Below are positions 8,980-17,480 of a DNA stretch of 64,000 nucleotides, piece by piece. Each line of letters starts with the position of its first letter. The stretch's first letter is position 1. Origin of the DNA: Edaphobacter sp. (GTDB taxonomy: Bacteria > Acidobacteriota > Terriglobia > Terriglobales > Acidobacteriaceae); the NCBI RefSeq assembly GCF_028283685.1, contig NZ_JAPWKF010000002.1, forward strand, positions 94,466-158,465, given 5' to 3'. Made by a program: the position numbers and the translations under genes. A model generated the notes under the pieces. The model was not told where the DNA came from. It saw only the letters and a list, made by a program, of their open reading frames with translations, and searched no databases.

Positions 8980-10041
8980 CTATTGCCCGAGGACGACGAT
9001 ACCCCAAGGCCCTTTTCCAGCTGACACCTTCTTCACCACGGTTGCAGCGGGCAAAGCAACGGCCGTGATGTCGTTCGACGGGCCGTTCGCGGAGTAGAGC
9101 GTCTTGCCGTCCGGGGAGAGGGTGATTCCCCACGGACGCTGGCCCACCTCGACGGAGTTCAGGATTGTGTCATTCGACGTATCGACGATGAAGACCTTAT
9201 GCCCGCGGCCGGTGCTGACGTAAAGACGGCTCGCGTCTGGGGAGAGCAACACGAACATCGGCTTAATGATGCCGGGCTGGCCGATCTTGATCGTCCGAAT
9301 CACCTTATGCTTCTGCGTGTCGATCACGACAACGGTTCCGTCGTTTTCGGCATTAACGTAGGCAAGCTTGCCGTCGGGGGTAAAGGCAACGTTGCGTGGC
9401 CGGTGGCCGACCTTGATGGTCGCAACGATCTTTTCCGCGGCAGGATCGAGGACTGCGACCTCGCTGGTCTCTTCCGAGGTGACGTAGACCTGTTTCCCGT
9501 CTGGTGTCACCTTCACGCCTTCAGGCTGAGCGCCGAGCTTCAGACTCTTGACAATCTTGCCGGAGGCCACGTCGAGGATGCTGACTGCCGAGATGTCCTC
9601 GTTCGAGATGTAAAGCTGCTTGCCGTCGAGGCTGATATCGAAGTTCTCCGGATCGGAGCCACCGGGAATCGTCTTGACTAGTTTATTTTGTGCAACATCG
9701 AAGACGCCGATGCCGTCCGCGCTCTTGTCCGGCGGAGGAAGCGTGCTCTCATCCACATCCGGGCCGGCGATGGGTGTACCGCTCAAAGCGACGTACAGCG
9801 TCTTGTGATCAGGGCTGGCATGAATGCCGCGTGGACGTTTACCCAGGGGAACTGTCGCTAGCACATTCCAGTTGCCGCTATCGATTACTGAAAGATCGCC
9901 GGAGACCTCGTTGGTGACGTAAATCTTTGGTGCACCGGACGCGACGTGGGATGTGTCTTCCGCGTGTGGTGCGGGAGCCGATTTGCATCCTGTGATCGCG
10001 ATGGAAGCGAGCAGTAAGAAGGACCAAGAAGCAATGCGCAT
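8980..10041 (-). CDS. YVTN-family beta-propeller lipoprotein
   Basis: A 353-residue exported lipoprotein. The N-terminus is a lipoprotein signal with lipobox AITGC, then a short Ser/Ala/Pro linker. From about residue 37 the chain consists of about seven repeats of the YVTN type (KIYVTNEVSGDLSVID, KQLYISNEDISAVSILD, KQVYVTSEETSEVAVLD, LAYVNAENDGTVVVID, RLYVSTGRGHKVFIVD, TLYSANGPSNDITAVAL), giving a beta-propeller. Its ATG overlaps the stop of the upstream cupredoxin-like gene (TAATG), so it is last in a three-gene redox operon. Family members often accompany periplasmic c-type cytochromes and quinoproteins; the exact role is unknown. Confidence 0.9.
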   Translation of the reverse strand: MRIASWSFLLLASIAITGCKSAPAPHAEDTSHVASGAPKIYVTNEVSGDLSVIDSGNWNVLATVPLGKRPRGIHASPDHKTLYVALSGTPIAGPDVDESTLPPPDKSADGIGVFDVAQNKLVKTIPGGSDPENFDISLDGKQLYISNEDISAVSILDVASGKIVKSLKLGAQPEGVKVTPDGKQVYVTSEETSEVAVLDPAAEKIVATIKVGHRPRNVAFTPDGKLAYVNAENDGTVVVIDTQKHKVIRTIKIGQPGIIKPMFVLLSPDASRLYVSTGRGHKVFIVDTSNDTILNSVEVGQRPWGITLSPDGKTLYSANGPSNDITAVALPAATVVKKVSAGKGPWGIVVLGQ

Positions 10042-10820
10042 TACGATCTTCCTTTATAGGTGAAGTTAATGACGGCTTGTCCGCCAGGGGCAACGGTCAC
10101 CTGTTGTTCCTGGGTCCCAAGTTTTTCCTGCCAGGTAGCGAGAGTGTATGTGCCGGGGGGAAGGTTGGCGATGGTAAAGCTGCCATCCTCCTTCGATACA
10201 GTGAAGTAAGGATGATTGAGCACCCCGATGTAAGCGTGCATCCAGCTATGGATATTGCACTTCACTGGGATCATAATCTCCTGCTTCACGAACTTGCGAT
10301 GCATCGGTGGATCTCCAGGACCCTGGCTATGGTTCCATTCCCTGTTGATCTCCGCCATGGGATGGATGTTGTGGGTGACCGGATCGCTGTTTGTGATCTC
10401 CACGGGCTGGTCAACCTGAACGCCGATGATGTGAGGGTGAAACTGGCAGCCTCCCTGGTTGATGACAACTGTGGCGGTCGGCGTTTCGAAGTTCTTTCCC
10501 TCAAGTCCACTCTTTATATAGACGAAGACGTTTTCAAGGCCAGATTTGTTGCCGACGATGATCGACTCTTCCATCGCCTTGCCCTTATGCGCGGCAACAC
10601 AAGCAGGGTCTTCGCTCATATCGATGACCTTTCGTGCCGGAGGCCGCCCGCTGAAGGTGATCTTCCCGCTGACCGATCCAGCAGTCGCAGGATCAACCTT
10701 GAAATAGGAGACCGCAGGCTTCGCCGGAGCCGCTGTAGGGGGCGGAGGACTGGATTTACAACCGGTTATTACGAGAGCAAACGGTAGACAAAGCCAGAGG
10801 CGGGAGTAGAAGCGTGTCAT
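10041..10820 (-). CDS. Cupredoxin-like / carboxypeptidase-regulatory-like lipoprotein
   Basis: A 259-residue lipoprotein with lipobox VITGC followed by a Pro-rich linker. Residues about 120-205 look like a small cupredoxin fold, with candidate type-1 copper ligands in HPHIIG, THNIHP and KCNIHSWMHAYIGV (Cys, His and a nearby Met). Residues about 205-258 are a carboxypeptidase-regulatory-like beta-sandwich (DGSFTIANLPPGTYTLATW). It lies between a diheme peroxidase and a YVTN propeller with overlapping stop and start codons on both sides. An electron-transfer role between the peroxidase and the respiratory chain is inferred. Copper binding is not certain, because the ligand spacing differs from plastocyanin. 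Confidence 0.8.
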   Translation of the reverse strand: MTRFYSRLWLCLPFALVITGCKSSPPPPTAAPAKPAVSYFKVDPATAGSVSGKITFSGRPPARKVIDMSEDPACVAAHKGKAMEESIIVGNKSGLENVFVYIKSGLEGKNFETPTATVVINQGGCQFHPHIIGVQVDQPVEITNSDPVTHNIHPMAEINREWNHSQGPGDPPMHRKFVKQEIMIPVKCNIHSWMHAYIGVLNHPYFTVSKEDGSFTIANLPPGTYTLATWQEKLGTQEQQVTVAPGGQAVINFTYKGRS

Positions 10821-11950
10821 GGGTGAGATTTCTCCTCTTCCAGGTTAGGAGGCAGCTTTCCGGTCAACGATTTGAGAAACTCCACAAGGTCGCTGCGCTC
10901 CTGCCCGTCCAGGTGGATTGTTTTGATCTCGCGATCGATGTACGGATTGGAGTTGCCCTGGCCGGCATAAAAAGAGACAACCTGCTCCAGCGTCTGCAGA
11001 CTGCCATCGTGCATATAGGGTGCGGTGTTGGCGATGTTCCGCAGCGTGGGTGTCTTGAAGGCGCCGGTGTCGGACTTGACGGTCGTCTCGTGGTAGCGCC
11101 CTGCGTCTTTAAGTGTGCCATCATCGTTGACCCCGATCCCGATGTTATGGAACTTACCGTCGGTAAACAGAGCATATTGTGGTGTGATGGTGTGGCAGGC
11201 CGCGCAGTTTCCCTTGATCGGATTGATGAAGAGGGCAAGACCGCGTGCCTGCGCCGGTGTCAGTGCCGTGGGCTGGCCTCCGTATTGAAAGCGGTCGAAG
11301 GCAGAGTCTCCGCTGAGGATCGTGCGTTCGAAGCTCGCCAACGACCTCTCGACTCGTCCCAGAGTGACATCCTTGCTGCCGAAGGCATCGGTAAACATCT
11401 TGCGATAGACGGGATCTTTCGCGAGCTTCGAGACGGAGACCTTGTGCGTCTGGTTCATCTCCAGAGGATCGGCGATCGGGCTTGCTGCCTGGATCTCAAG
11501 ACTAGTAGCTCGGCCATCCCAAAACTGAGATGACTGGTAGGCGACATTGATCAGTGTGGGAGCGTTGCGAATGCCCTTTGCACCGCCCACGCCGAGCGAG
11601 ATGGGATGCGGGTCGGAGAAATCGTGCTCGGGATCATGGCATGTTGCGCATGCGAGAGTGTTGTCCTTCGACAGGCGGATGTCGTAGAAGAGCCTTTTGC
11701 CGAGAGCGATCGTTGCCTCAGTCGGAGGATTATCCGGCGGGATAGGAACAGGAGGCAGACCGAGGGGAGCATGCAGCTGTACCGATGGCCCGATGGGAGA
11801 CTCGGAGACCTTCGCGCGACATCCGGCGGTAAAGAGCAAGACCATCACCGAACATGCAGCAAGAGATCGCCGCGTGATCGTTCTGTGGCTGACAGATTTT
11901 GCTGCACGAGCCGTGGTGTTCAGAGCCTCAGCGTCGAGGGAAGGCCGCAT
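10817..11950 (-). CDS. Diheme cytochrome c peroxidase family protein (CcpA/MauG superfamily)
   Basis: A 377-residue periplasmic protein with two heme-binding motifs: CATCH followed by DPEHDFSDP, and CAACH followed by the family segment FTDGKFHNIGIG. The usual C-terminal PTLRNIANTAPYMHDGSLQTLEQVVSFY block is present. The frame opens with TTG at 11956, but ATG 11950 is the better start; an SVMVLLFTAGC lipobox then follows a long N-terminus. It is the first gene of an operon with a cupredoxin-like and a YVTN protein (ATGA overlap with the next gene). Family members reduce H2O2 or carry out oxidative maturation of partner proteins; which applies here is not decided by sequence. Confidence 0.9.
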   Translation of the reverse strand: MRPSLDAEALNTTARAAKSVSHRTITRRSLAACSVMVLLFTAGCRAKVSESPIGPSVQLHAPLGLPPVPIPPDNPPTEATIALGKRLFYDIRLSKDNTLACATCHDPEHDFSDPHPISLGVGGAKGIRNAPTLINVAYQSSQFWDGRATSLEIQAASPIADPLEMNQTHKVSVSKLAKDPVYRKMFTDAFGSKDVTLGRVERSLASFERTILSGDSAFDRFQYGGQPTALTPAQARGLALFINPIKGNCAACHTITPQYALFTDGKFHNIGIGVNDDGTLKDAGRYHETTVKSDTGAFKTPTLRNIANTAPYMHDGSLQTLEQVVSFYAGQGNSNPYIDREIKTIHLDGQERSDLVEFLKSLTGKLPPNLEEEKSHP

Positions 11951-12076
11951 GAGCAACTATGGTACGGAATGCAATGATCCCCTGACAATGCCGTGCTCAA
12001 TCGAGAGACGGTTGATATACTGACCGAAATCAAGATCAATTCCCCATAAAACTCCCCCCGTTTCCCGGAGGCTGTG

Positions 12077-13438
12077 ATGACTGAACGTCCCCTGCTGGCA
12101 GAGGAGTCCGTATCATCTGTCCCTCTGCGCGTTCTTGTGGCCGCATGTATCGGTAACGCTCTCGAGTTTTATAGCGTGACGGTTTATGCCTTTGCGGCGA
12201 TGACATTATCTCCTCTCTTCTTCCCGACGGGTAAGGCCAGCCTCTCTCTGCTGCTGACCTTTGGCATGTTTGGGGTCTCCTATCTTGCCCGGCCGATCGG
12301 TGGCTACGTCCTGGGCGCGTACGCCGATCAGCGAGGAAGACGCGCCGCATTGCTGCGTACCCTGCAGATCAGCCTCGTCGGGACTGCCATTGTCGCCTTT
12401 GCGCCGACGTATGCCACGCTGGGTATCGGCGGACCGCTCCTGATTCTTGTTGCACGCATTCTTCAGGGATTTGCCGTTGGAGGAGAGCTGGGGAATGCGA
12501 CGGCGTATTTGATGGAGCAAGGTCCCAAGGATCGCAAACCGTTGTTCGCCAGCCTTCAGCTAGCGTCTCAGGGGCTGGGCGGAGTGATTGCGGCGACGAC
12601 AGGCCTGATCTATGCAGATCTTTCGCCGCACCATCGCGCTGTCTGGGGCTGGCGCGCCCTGCTTGCGGTGCCGTTGCTGCTCGCCCCCGTCGGGCTCTAC
12701 ATTCGTAAGCATCTTGGGGAGAGCCGAGAGTTTCTTGCAAATGGTCCGGCGCGAGTCTCCACCTTCCATCTACTGATGAACTACCGCAAGTCCATCCTGA
12801 TTGCCGGGGCATCCATCGCTGCACTGACGGCGAATATCTACTTTCGCGTCTATCTTCCTGCGTTTGTCGGCAGCCAGCTTGGGTTGCCGGCATGGTCCCC
12901 TTATGTGCTGATGTACATCACATCCTTCATCAACATGCTGATGATTCCATGGGTCGCAAGCTTCACCACACCGGAAAACTGCCGCCGGATCATGATGGTT
13001 TCACTCGTGTTGCTGACTCTGGCGGTGTGGCCGGCGATCGCTATGGTGACAACTCACGCCACCGTCTCCCGGCTTCTGATCGGTTGCAGCGCGCTGACCG
13101 TCTTCCAGGCTGCTTACAGTGCACCACAGTGCTTCCTGATCGCTTCGCTGTTTCCAACACAGGTTCGGGGTGCCGGGGTGTCAGCCAGTTATAACTTGGC
13201 AGTGCTGGCGTTTGGTGGATTCGCGCCTGCGATCTTCTCCGGCCTTGTGCAGTACACGGGGAACCCGCATTCTCCGGCGTTCTATCTGCTGGGGGCCTGT
13301 GTCGTGAGCTTCGTCTCGCTGTTCTTCTTTCCTGCACCAGGAGGGGAACGGCAGCAGCCAACCGTTGTTCTCAGGAGACGGACACGCTCGACGTCAAACC
13401 CTGTCCTCCAGCCAGGGCATGGGCATACGGCACTATAG
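12077..13438 (+). CDS. MFS transporter, metabolite:H+ symporter (MHS) type
   Basis: A 453-residue inner-membrane carrier with about 12 hydrophobic segments. The N-terminal segment CIGNALEFYSVTVYAF and the loop 2-3 motif RPIGGYVLGAYADQRGRRAALL match the metabolite/proton symporter branch (citrate, dicarboxylate, shikimate and similar organic acids). I chose ATG 12077 because GGAGG at 12067-12071 is spaced 5 bases from it, rather than the GTG at 12074. Its 3' end overlaps the convergent LysR gene by 68 bases. The substrate is probably a carboxylate, but the sequence alone does not name it. Confidence 0.9.
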   Translation: MTERPLLAEESVSSVPLRVLVAACIGNALEFYSVTVYAFAAMTLSPLFFPTGKASLSLLLTFGMFGVSYLARPIGGYVLGAYADQRGRRAALLRTLQISLVGTAIVAFAPTYATLGIGGPLLILVARILQGFAVGGELGNATAYLMEQGPKDRKPLFASLQLASQGLGGVIAATTGLIYADLSPHHRAVWGWRALLAVPLLLAPVGLYIRKHLGESREFLANGPARVSTFHLLMNYRKSILIAGASIAALTANIYFRVYLPAFVGSQLGLPAWSPYVLMYITSFINMLMIPWVASFTTPENCRRIMMVSLVLLTLAVWPAIAMVTTHATVSRLLIGCSALTVFQAAYSAPQCFLIASLFPTQVRGAGVSASYNLAVLAFGGFAPAIFSGLVQYTGNPHSPAFYLLGACVVSFVSLFFFPAPGGERQQPTVVLRRRTRSTSNPVLQPGHGHTAL

Positions 13439-14327
13439 CCTCGTTTTGATGATTGAGTACCTCGCGTACGACGTCGCAGAAGATTCCGACAGCGCGAGAG
13501 TTTGTTCGTGACTGCCACATGATGCCAAGGCCCATGTTGTGAACCGGGCGATCAAAAGGCACCAGGCGCACGCCGGGGAAATGGACCTGGGCCATGGAAC
13601 CAGCTGCCATGGCGACACCGCGGCCTGCAGCGACCATGGCAAATTGCAGCGAACCGCCCGAGGGAAACTCGACCAGCTCTGCCGTCAGATGATGCCGTTC
13701 CAGCAGATCAGTGATAAAGTGACGATGCTTGTGGCAGTCTTTTTCGGCGACCACCATCACGGGGCGTTGCGAAAACTCCTCCAGACTGATCCAGCCGCGG
13801 TTCACCGCAGGATGGTCTTCAGGGAGTACCGCGGTGAGCTTCTCTGCGCGGAGCATCTCAAACTCCATGCCCGGCAGCTGCCAGTCCGGTGTCATCAGCA
13901 AGACGTCGACCGTGCCGTCGCAGGCGGCTTGCTTCATCTGTTCCGGTGTCAGCGTCAACATGGTCAGCTGCAGTTCGGGATGCCGAGTGCGGAGTTTGCG
14001 AAGCACGTCAGGCAGCACGGTGAACTGACCAACCGGTCCGCAGGAGATCGTAAGACGATCGCTCCTTCGACCATCGACTGCATCCATCACCTGCTGGATA
14101 TTTTCAAGGACGATGGTGGCGTGATCGCGGAGCCGCGCTCCCACAGGAGTAAGGCTCACTCGCCGTTGCGTGCGATGGAAGAGCATTACGCCAAGAGACT
14201 TTTCCAGCGACTTGATCTGGAAGGACAGCGTGGGCTGGGCGATACCAAGCGCCTCAGCAGACTTGCCGAAGTTCAGTTTCTCTGCGAGGACCAGGAAGTA
14301 TTCCAACTGCCTTATACGAAAGTTCAT
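13371..14327 (-). CDS. LysR-family transcriptional regulator
   Basis: A 318-residue regulator. Residues 1-65 form the LysR winged helix (RQLEYFLVLAEKLNFGKSAEALGIAQPTLSFQIKSLEKSLGVMLF) and the rest is a periplasmic-binding-protein-like effector domain starting near 90. It reads convergently with the MFS symporter, and their coding ends overlap by 68 bases. On its 5' side it faces a divergent cytochrome/PQQ-dehydrogenase operon across about 416 bases, the classic arrangement for a LysR protein controlling the divergent unit. It may therefore regulate 14744-17271; the effector is unknown. Confidence 0.92.
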   Translation of the reverse strand: MNFRIRQLEYFLVLAEKLNFGKSAEALGIAQPTLSFQIKSLEKSLGVMLFHRTQRRVSLTPVGARLRDHATIVLENIQQVMDAVDGRRSDRLTISCGPVGQFTVLPDVLRKLRTRHPELQLTMLTLTPEQMKQAACDGTVDVLLMTPDWQLPGMEFEMLRAEKLTAVLPEDHPAVNRGWISLEEFSQRPVMVVAEKDCHKHRHFITDLLERHHLTAELVEFPSGGSLQFAMVAAGRGVAMAAGSMAQVHFPGVRLVPFDRPVHNMGLGIMWQSRTNSRAVGIFCDVVREVLNHQNEAIVPYAHALAGGQGLTSSVSVS

Positions 14328-14743
14328 CGTTCACCTCGAAGAGTAAAAAGGAGCTGCTTCGATGCAAGATGCTTTGGCGCGGAACAACAATGAGTATGGT
14401 TCGACCTTCGCAAAACATTGCAGTGTCGTCAAGGACGACCTGTCTTTGCAGGAGTACTTCTGCACGCCGCAATCCCACTGTAGGTAAGATTACCTATAAA
14501 GTGATCATCTTTGCGCCGTCTTACCGTGTGCAGCGGTAGCTTTGTCATACCGCCTGGACGGTCTTGTGCGGTCGCGCAATCTGTACATGCCAGCAGGCTG
14601 CATGTTACAAATGCACCTAAGCTCAAGGGGAATCTGTCTACTCCTGAGCGTTCTGTCACAAACTGTTAGATCGCACGCCGTGCTGGCGCTTGTTGTGCCA
14701 GTTGGTGCAGCACGGCATGTCACCACACTTGCGTTGAGGTTTC
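14328..14743. promoter_or_regulatory. Divergent control region between LysR gene and cytochrome/PQQ-dehydrogenase operon
   Basis: 416 gene-free bases separate the LysR start from the cytochrome start. This is the expected place for LysR operators and both promoters, although I cannot mark a confident T-N11-A site by eye. Near the cytochrome gene a perfect 9-base inverted repeat is present: GCCGTGCTG at 14677-14685 and CAGCACGGC at 14708-14716, with an inner TGGC/GCCA pairing. It ends 27 bases before the ATG and could fold in the leader mRNA. Confidence 0.5.
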
Positions 14744-15607
14744 ATGCGTCGTTGCTATCCTGTCGTCGCGACATCAGCTTCTCTTGTTGTCTGGGGGATC
14801 ATCTTTTTCGGGCTGAATGGCGGGACCACAGTCTCTGCTGCTGGCGCACCGCAGCAGCCGCGCTCTGCCTTCAACCAAGGCCCGGCGCGCGCCCCGGAAG
14901 ACCCCGCGGCAGTCGTTCACGGCAAAGCGCTCTTCGCGATCAACTGTCAGGCATGCCATGGCGCCGATCTTCGCGGAGGCGATATGGGTGGCCCCAACCT
15001 TTTGCGCTCGGAGGCGGCACTCACCGATCTGCACGGTGAGCAGATCATCCCGATTATTCAAGGCGCGCGCATGGCCCAGGGGATGCCTAATATCGGCCTG
15101 AACAACGAAGATGCGGGAGCAGTTGCGGCGTATATTCGTTCCGTCATCGGCAGCATCGGCAGCCAGGGGCGCCCGCCGGGTGAAGAGCAAGTGCTCGATA
15201 TTATCGTTGGCGATGCTTCGCGTGGACAGGCGTATTTCGCCAAGCACTGCGCCTCCTGCCATTCGGTATCAAGCGATCTCAAGGGGCTTGCCACAAAGTA
15301 TCCCGACGCCAGGCAGTTGCAGGCCCGGTGGCTCGCAGGCGGCAGTGCCCATGCACAGCCTTCCAGCCTGCCGACAGTAGAGATCACCCTTCCGTCCGGG
15401 GAAAAGGTCGCAGGTGGGCTGGTGCGTATCGATGACTTTCTCGTGACAGTGAAGTTGTCGGATGGTTCAGAACGGACCATTGCACGTCGGGGGGCGATTC
15501 CGCACGTTGTTGTTCACGACCCGCTGCAGGCCCATCGCGACATGCTTCCACACTATGTCGACTCCGATATCCACGATGTGACAGCCTATCTGGTGACCTT
15601 GAAGTGA
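14744..15607 (+). CDS. Periplasmic diheme cytochrome c
   Basis: A 287-residue exported protein. After a signal segment (SLVVWGIIFFGLNGGTTVSA) it has one c-type heme motif in NCQACHGADLRGG and a second in HCASCHSVSSD, each followed by a cytochrome c fold. Between the second heme motif and the C-terminus lies a small beta-rich insert (VEITLPSGEKVAGGLVRIDDFLVTVKLSDG) before the final helix DIHDVTAYLVTLK. The next gene, a PQQ dehydrogenase, starts at a GTG overlapping this stop (GTGA). The cytochrome is thus very likely the direct electron acceptor of that quinoprotein. Confidence 0.92.
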   Translation: MRRCYPVVATSASLVVWGIIFFGLNGGTTVSAAGAPQQPRSAFNQGPARAPEDPAAVVHGKALFAINCQACHGADLRGGDMGGPNLLRSEAALTDLHGEQIIPIIQGARMAQGMPNIGLNNEDAGAVAAYIRSVIGSIGSQGRPPGEEQVLDIIVGDASRGQAYFAKHCASCHSVSSDLKGLATKYPDARQLQARWLAGGSAHAQPSSLPTVEITLPSGEKVAGGLVRIDDFLVTVKLSDGSERTIARRGAIPHVVVHDPLQAHRDMLPHYVDSDIHDVTAYLVTLK

Positions 15608-17271
15608 ACCGTCTCTCTGCGCTCTTATCCGTGTCCCTGTTCCTCTCCCCACTCGCCTTGTTTGCGCAGGGAGGAGGTGTTTCGCCGCAGGATCTGCTGA
15701 AGCCTCTCTCAAAGGATTGGCCGACTTACAACGGCGACTACACCGGAAAGCGATACAGCGCGCTTACGCAGGTGAATCGTCAGACGGTCAAGAATCTTTC
15801 GCTCGCGTGGTACTCGCAGCTGACTCCCGGCTTAGACAACTCTCCGGGGCGCGCGTCGCAGGTTCCCCAGATCGTGGGTGGAGAAGGCCCGGACAATATC
15901 AACATCCATTCAGGCACCATCAAGGGGACGATCCTTGCGGTTGACGGCACACTGTATGTCACGATGCCTGACAATGCCTGGGCGATCGACGCCCGTGACG
16001 GACATCTCCTATGGCACTACTACTGGAAGACCAAGGGCGGCACGCACATCGGCAATCGTGGATTCGGCATGTGGCACGGCTATCTCTACATGGAGACACC
16101 CGACGATTATCTTGTCTCGCTCGACGCCAAGACTGGCAAGGAACGCTGGCATAAGGTGATTGCCAATATGGAGGAAGGATATTTTGCTACGCCTGCCCCC
16201 CTCGTGATTGGCAATCATGTCCTCGTTGGCATGGGCAATGACATTGACTCGCCCGGATATCTCCAGTCGTTCGATCCGGAGACAGGCGATCTGCAGTGGA
16301 AGTTCTATACGGTTCCCATGAAGAAGGGCGATCCCGGGGCCGACACCTGGAAGAACATCGATGCGGCGCGCCACGGTGGCGGCCAGACATGGATCACCGG
16401 AGCCTTCGATCCCGAGACGAATCTTTATATCTTTGGCACAGGTAATCCGACTCCTGCCTATACCACCGGCCTGCGCGGAGATCTCGACAATCTCTTTACC
16501 TGCTCGCTGATTGCGGTCGACGTCGATACCGGCAAGATGAAGTGGTACTTCCAGACCTCGCCGCATGACATGCACGATTACGACTCGGCGCAGACTCCTG
16601 TGCTGTTCGACGGCATGTTCAAGGGCAAGATGCGCAAGATGGTGGCCACCACGGCGCGTAACGGTTATTACTTCACGCTGGACCGTGTCACCGGCGAGCA
16701 TCTGGTGACGAGTAAGTACGGGGAGACGACCAACTGGGCCAAGGGACTCACGCCTGCCGGAGGCCCGAAGCGTGATCCCAACAAGGACGCAACCGTGGCC
16801 GGCTCGCTCGCCTCTCCGAACTCCGGCGGAACGATCAACTGGGAGCCGGTAGCCTACTCGCCGGTAACAGGGTTGCTTTACACCTACGAGCTCAATAACT
16901 TCTCCGTGGTCTATCTCACCGATACCGATCCGCGTGGCTCCATGGGGTTGGGTGGTAAAGAAGAGTTATCGGTTGGAGCCGTTAGCAGCTACCTGACCGC
17001 AATCGACTACCGGACCGGTGCTTCTCGGTGGCGTCATCGCTTTTATTCCAATAGCGTTGGCGGCGGAGGCCTGCTGGCAACGGCTGGCGGTCTCGTCTTC
17101 ACCGGTGATGGGGCAGGCAGTCTCGTCGCCTATGATGCGGCGGATGGCAAGACTCTCTGGAACACCCGCATTGGCACGATTTCAAATGCGCCGCAGACGT
17201 TCTCCATGGATGGCCACCAGTACGTCATCTGCGCTTCGGGTGGCACGCTCTGGTCGTTCATCCTCCACTAG
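15604..17271 (+). CDS. PQQ-dependent alcohol/sugar dehydrogenase (methanol/ethanol-dehydrogenase type)
   Basis: A 555-residue periplasmic quinoprotein beginning at GTG 15604, with signal peptide LSVSLFLSPLALFAQ. It carries the repeated PQQ propeller blades (WPTYNGDYTGKRYSALTQVN, LDAKTGKERWHK, VDVDTGKMKWYF, YDAADGKTLW). The active-site stretch PHDMHDYDSAQ has the catalytic Asp and a second Asp two residues later, which in the alcohol-dehydrogenase group is linked with lanthanide rather than calcium. The metal-site Glu region reads GMGNDIDSPG, so Asp may replace Glu. The adjacent-cysteine disulphide of methanol dehydrogenase is absent. It is coupled to its cytochrome c; the substrate is unknown, possibly a sugar or alcohol. 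Confidence 0.93.
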   Translation: MNRLSALLSVSLFLSPLALFAQGGGVSPQDLLKPLSKDWPTYNGDYTGKRYSALTQVNRQTVKNLSLAWYSQLTPGLDNSPGRASQVPQIVGGEGPDNINIHSGTIKGTILAVDGTLYVTMPDNAWAIDARDGHLLWHYYWKTKGGTHIGNRGFGMWHGYLYMETPDDYLVSLDAKTGKERWHKVIANMEEGYFATPAPLVIGNHVLVGMGNDIDSPGYLQSFDPETGDLQWKFYTVPMKKGDPGADTWKNIDAARHGGGQTWITGAFDPETNLYIFGTGNPTPAYTTGLRGDLDNLFTCSLIAVDVDTGKMKWYFQTSPHDMHDYDSAQTPVLFDGMFKGKMRKMVATTARNGYYFTLDRVTGEHLVTSKYGETTNWAKGLTPAGGPKRDPNKDATVAGSLASPNSGGTINWEPVAYSPVTGLLYTYELNNFSVVYLTDTDPRGSMGLGGKEELSVGAVSSYLTAIDYRTGASRWRHRFYSNSVGGGGLLATAGGLVFTGDGAGSLVAYDAADGKTLWNTRIGTISNAPQTFSMDGHQYVICASGGTLWSFILH

Positions 17272-17311
17272 TGTTGGAACAAGGACGCCCAGAAAGGCCA
17301 CGCATAATTTC

Positions 17312-17328
17312 TTCGGTTATCGAATAAA
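17312..17328. promoter_or_regulatory. Candidate operator shared with the ROK/TonB intergenic region
   Basis: The sequence TTCGGTTATCGAATAAA lies upstream of the isomerase gene at 17481. A similar TTTCGGTTTCTGAATTAAA occurs at 23018-23036 between the ROK regulator and the TonB receptor, and another TTCGGTTT occurs at 17335-17342. I read this as a possible ROK-regulator binding motif linking the two units. The support is by eye only. Confidence 0.3.
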
Positions 17329-17480
17329 CATCTGTTCGGTTTGAAGAGCAATCCTGTAAAGTGGGGTCAATTTCTTTTCGAACCCCCGATAGAAGGAGCT
17401 GTTCTTCGCGGCTATTCATCTGTCGCGATTCGTTCTTGTCCCTGGCACCAGAATTCTGTAACGAGGAGGAGAGATAGAGT

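Noticed and set aside
13539..14393. 284-codon open frame on the plus strand
   Set aside because: Antisense to the LysR gene; composition typical of a shadow frame.
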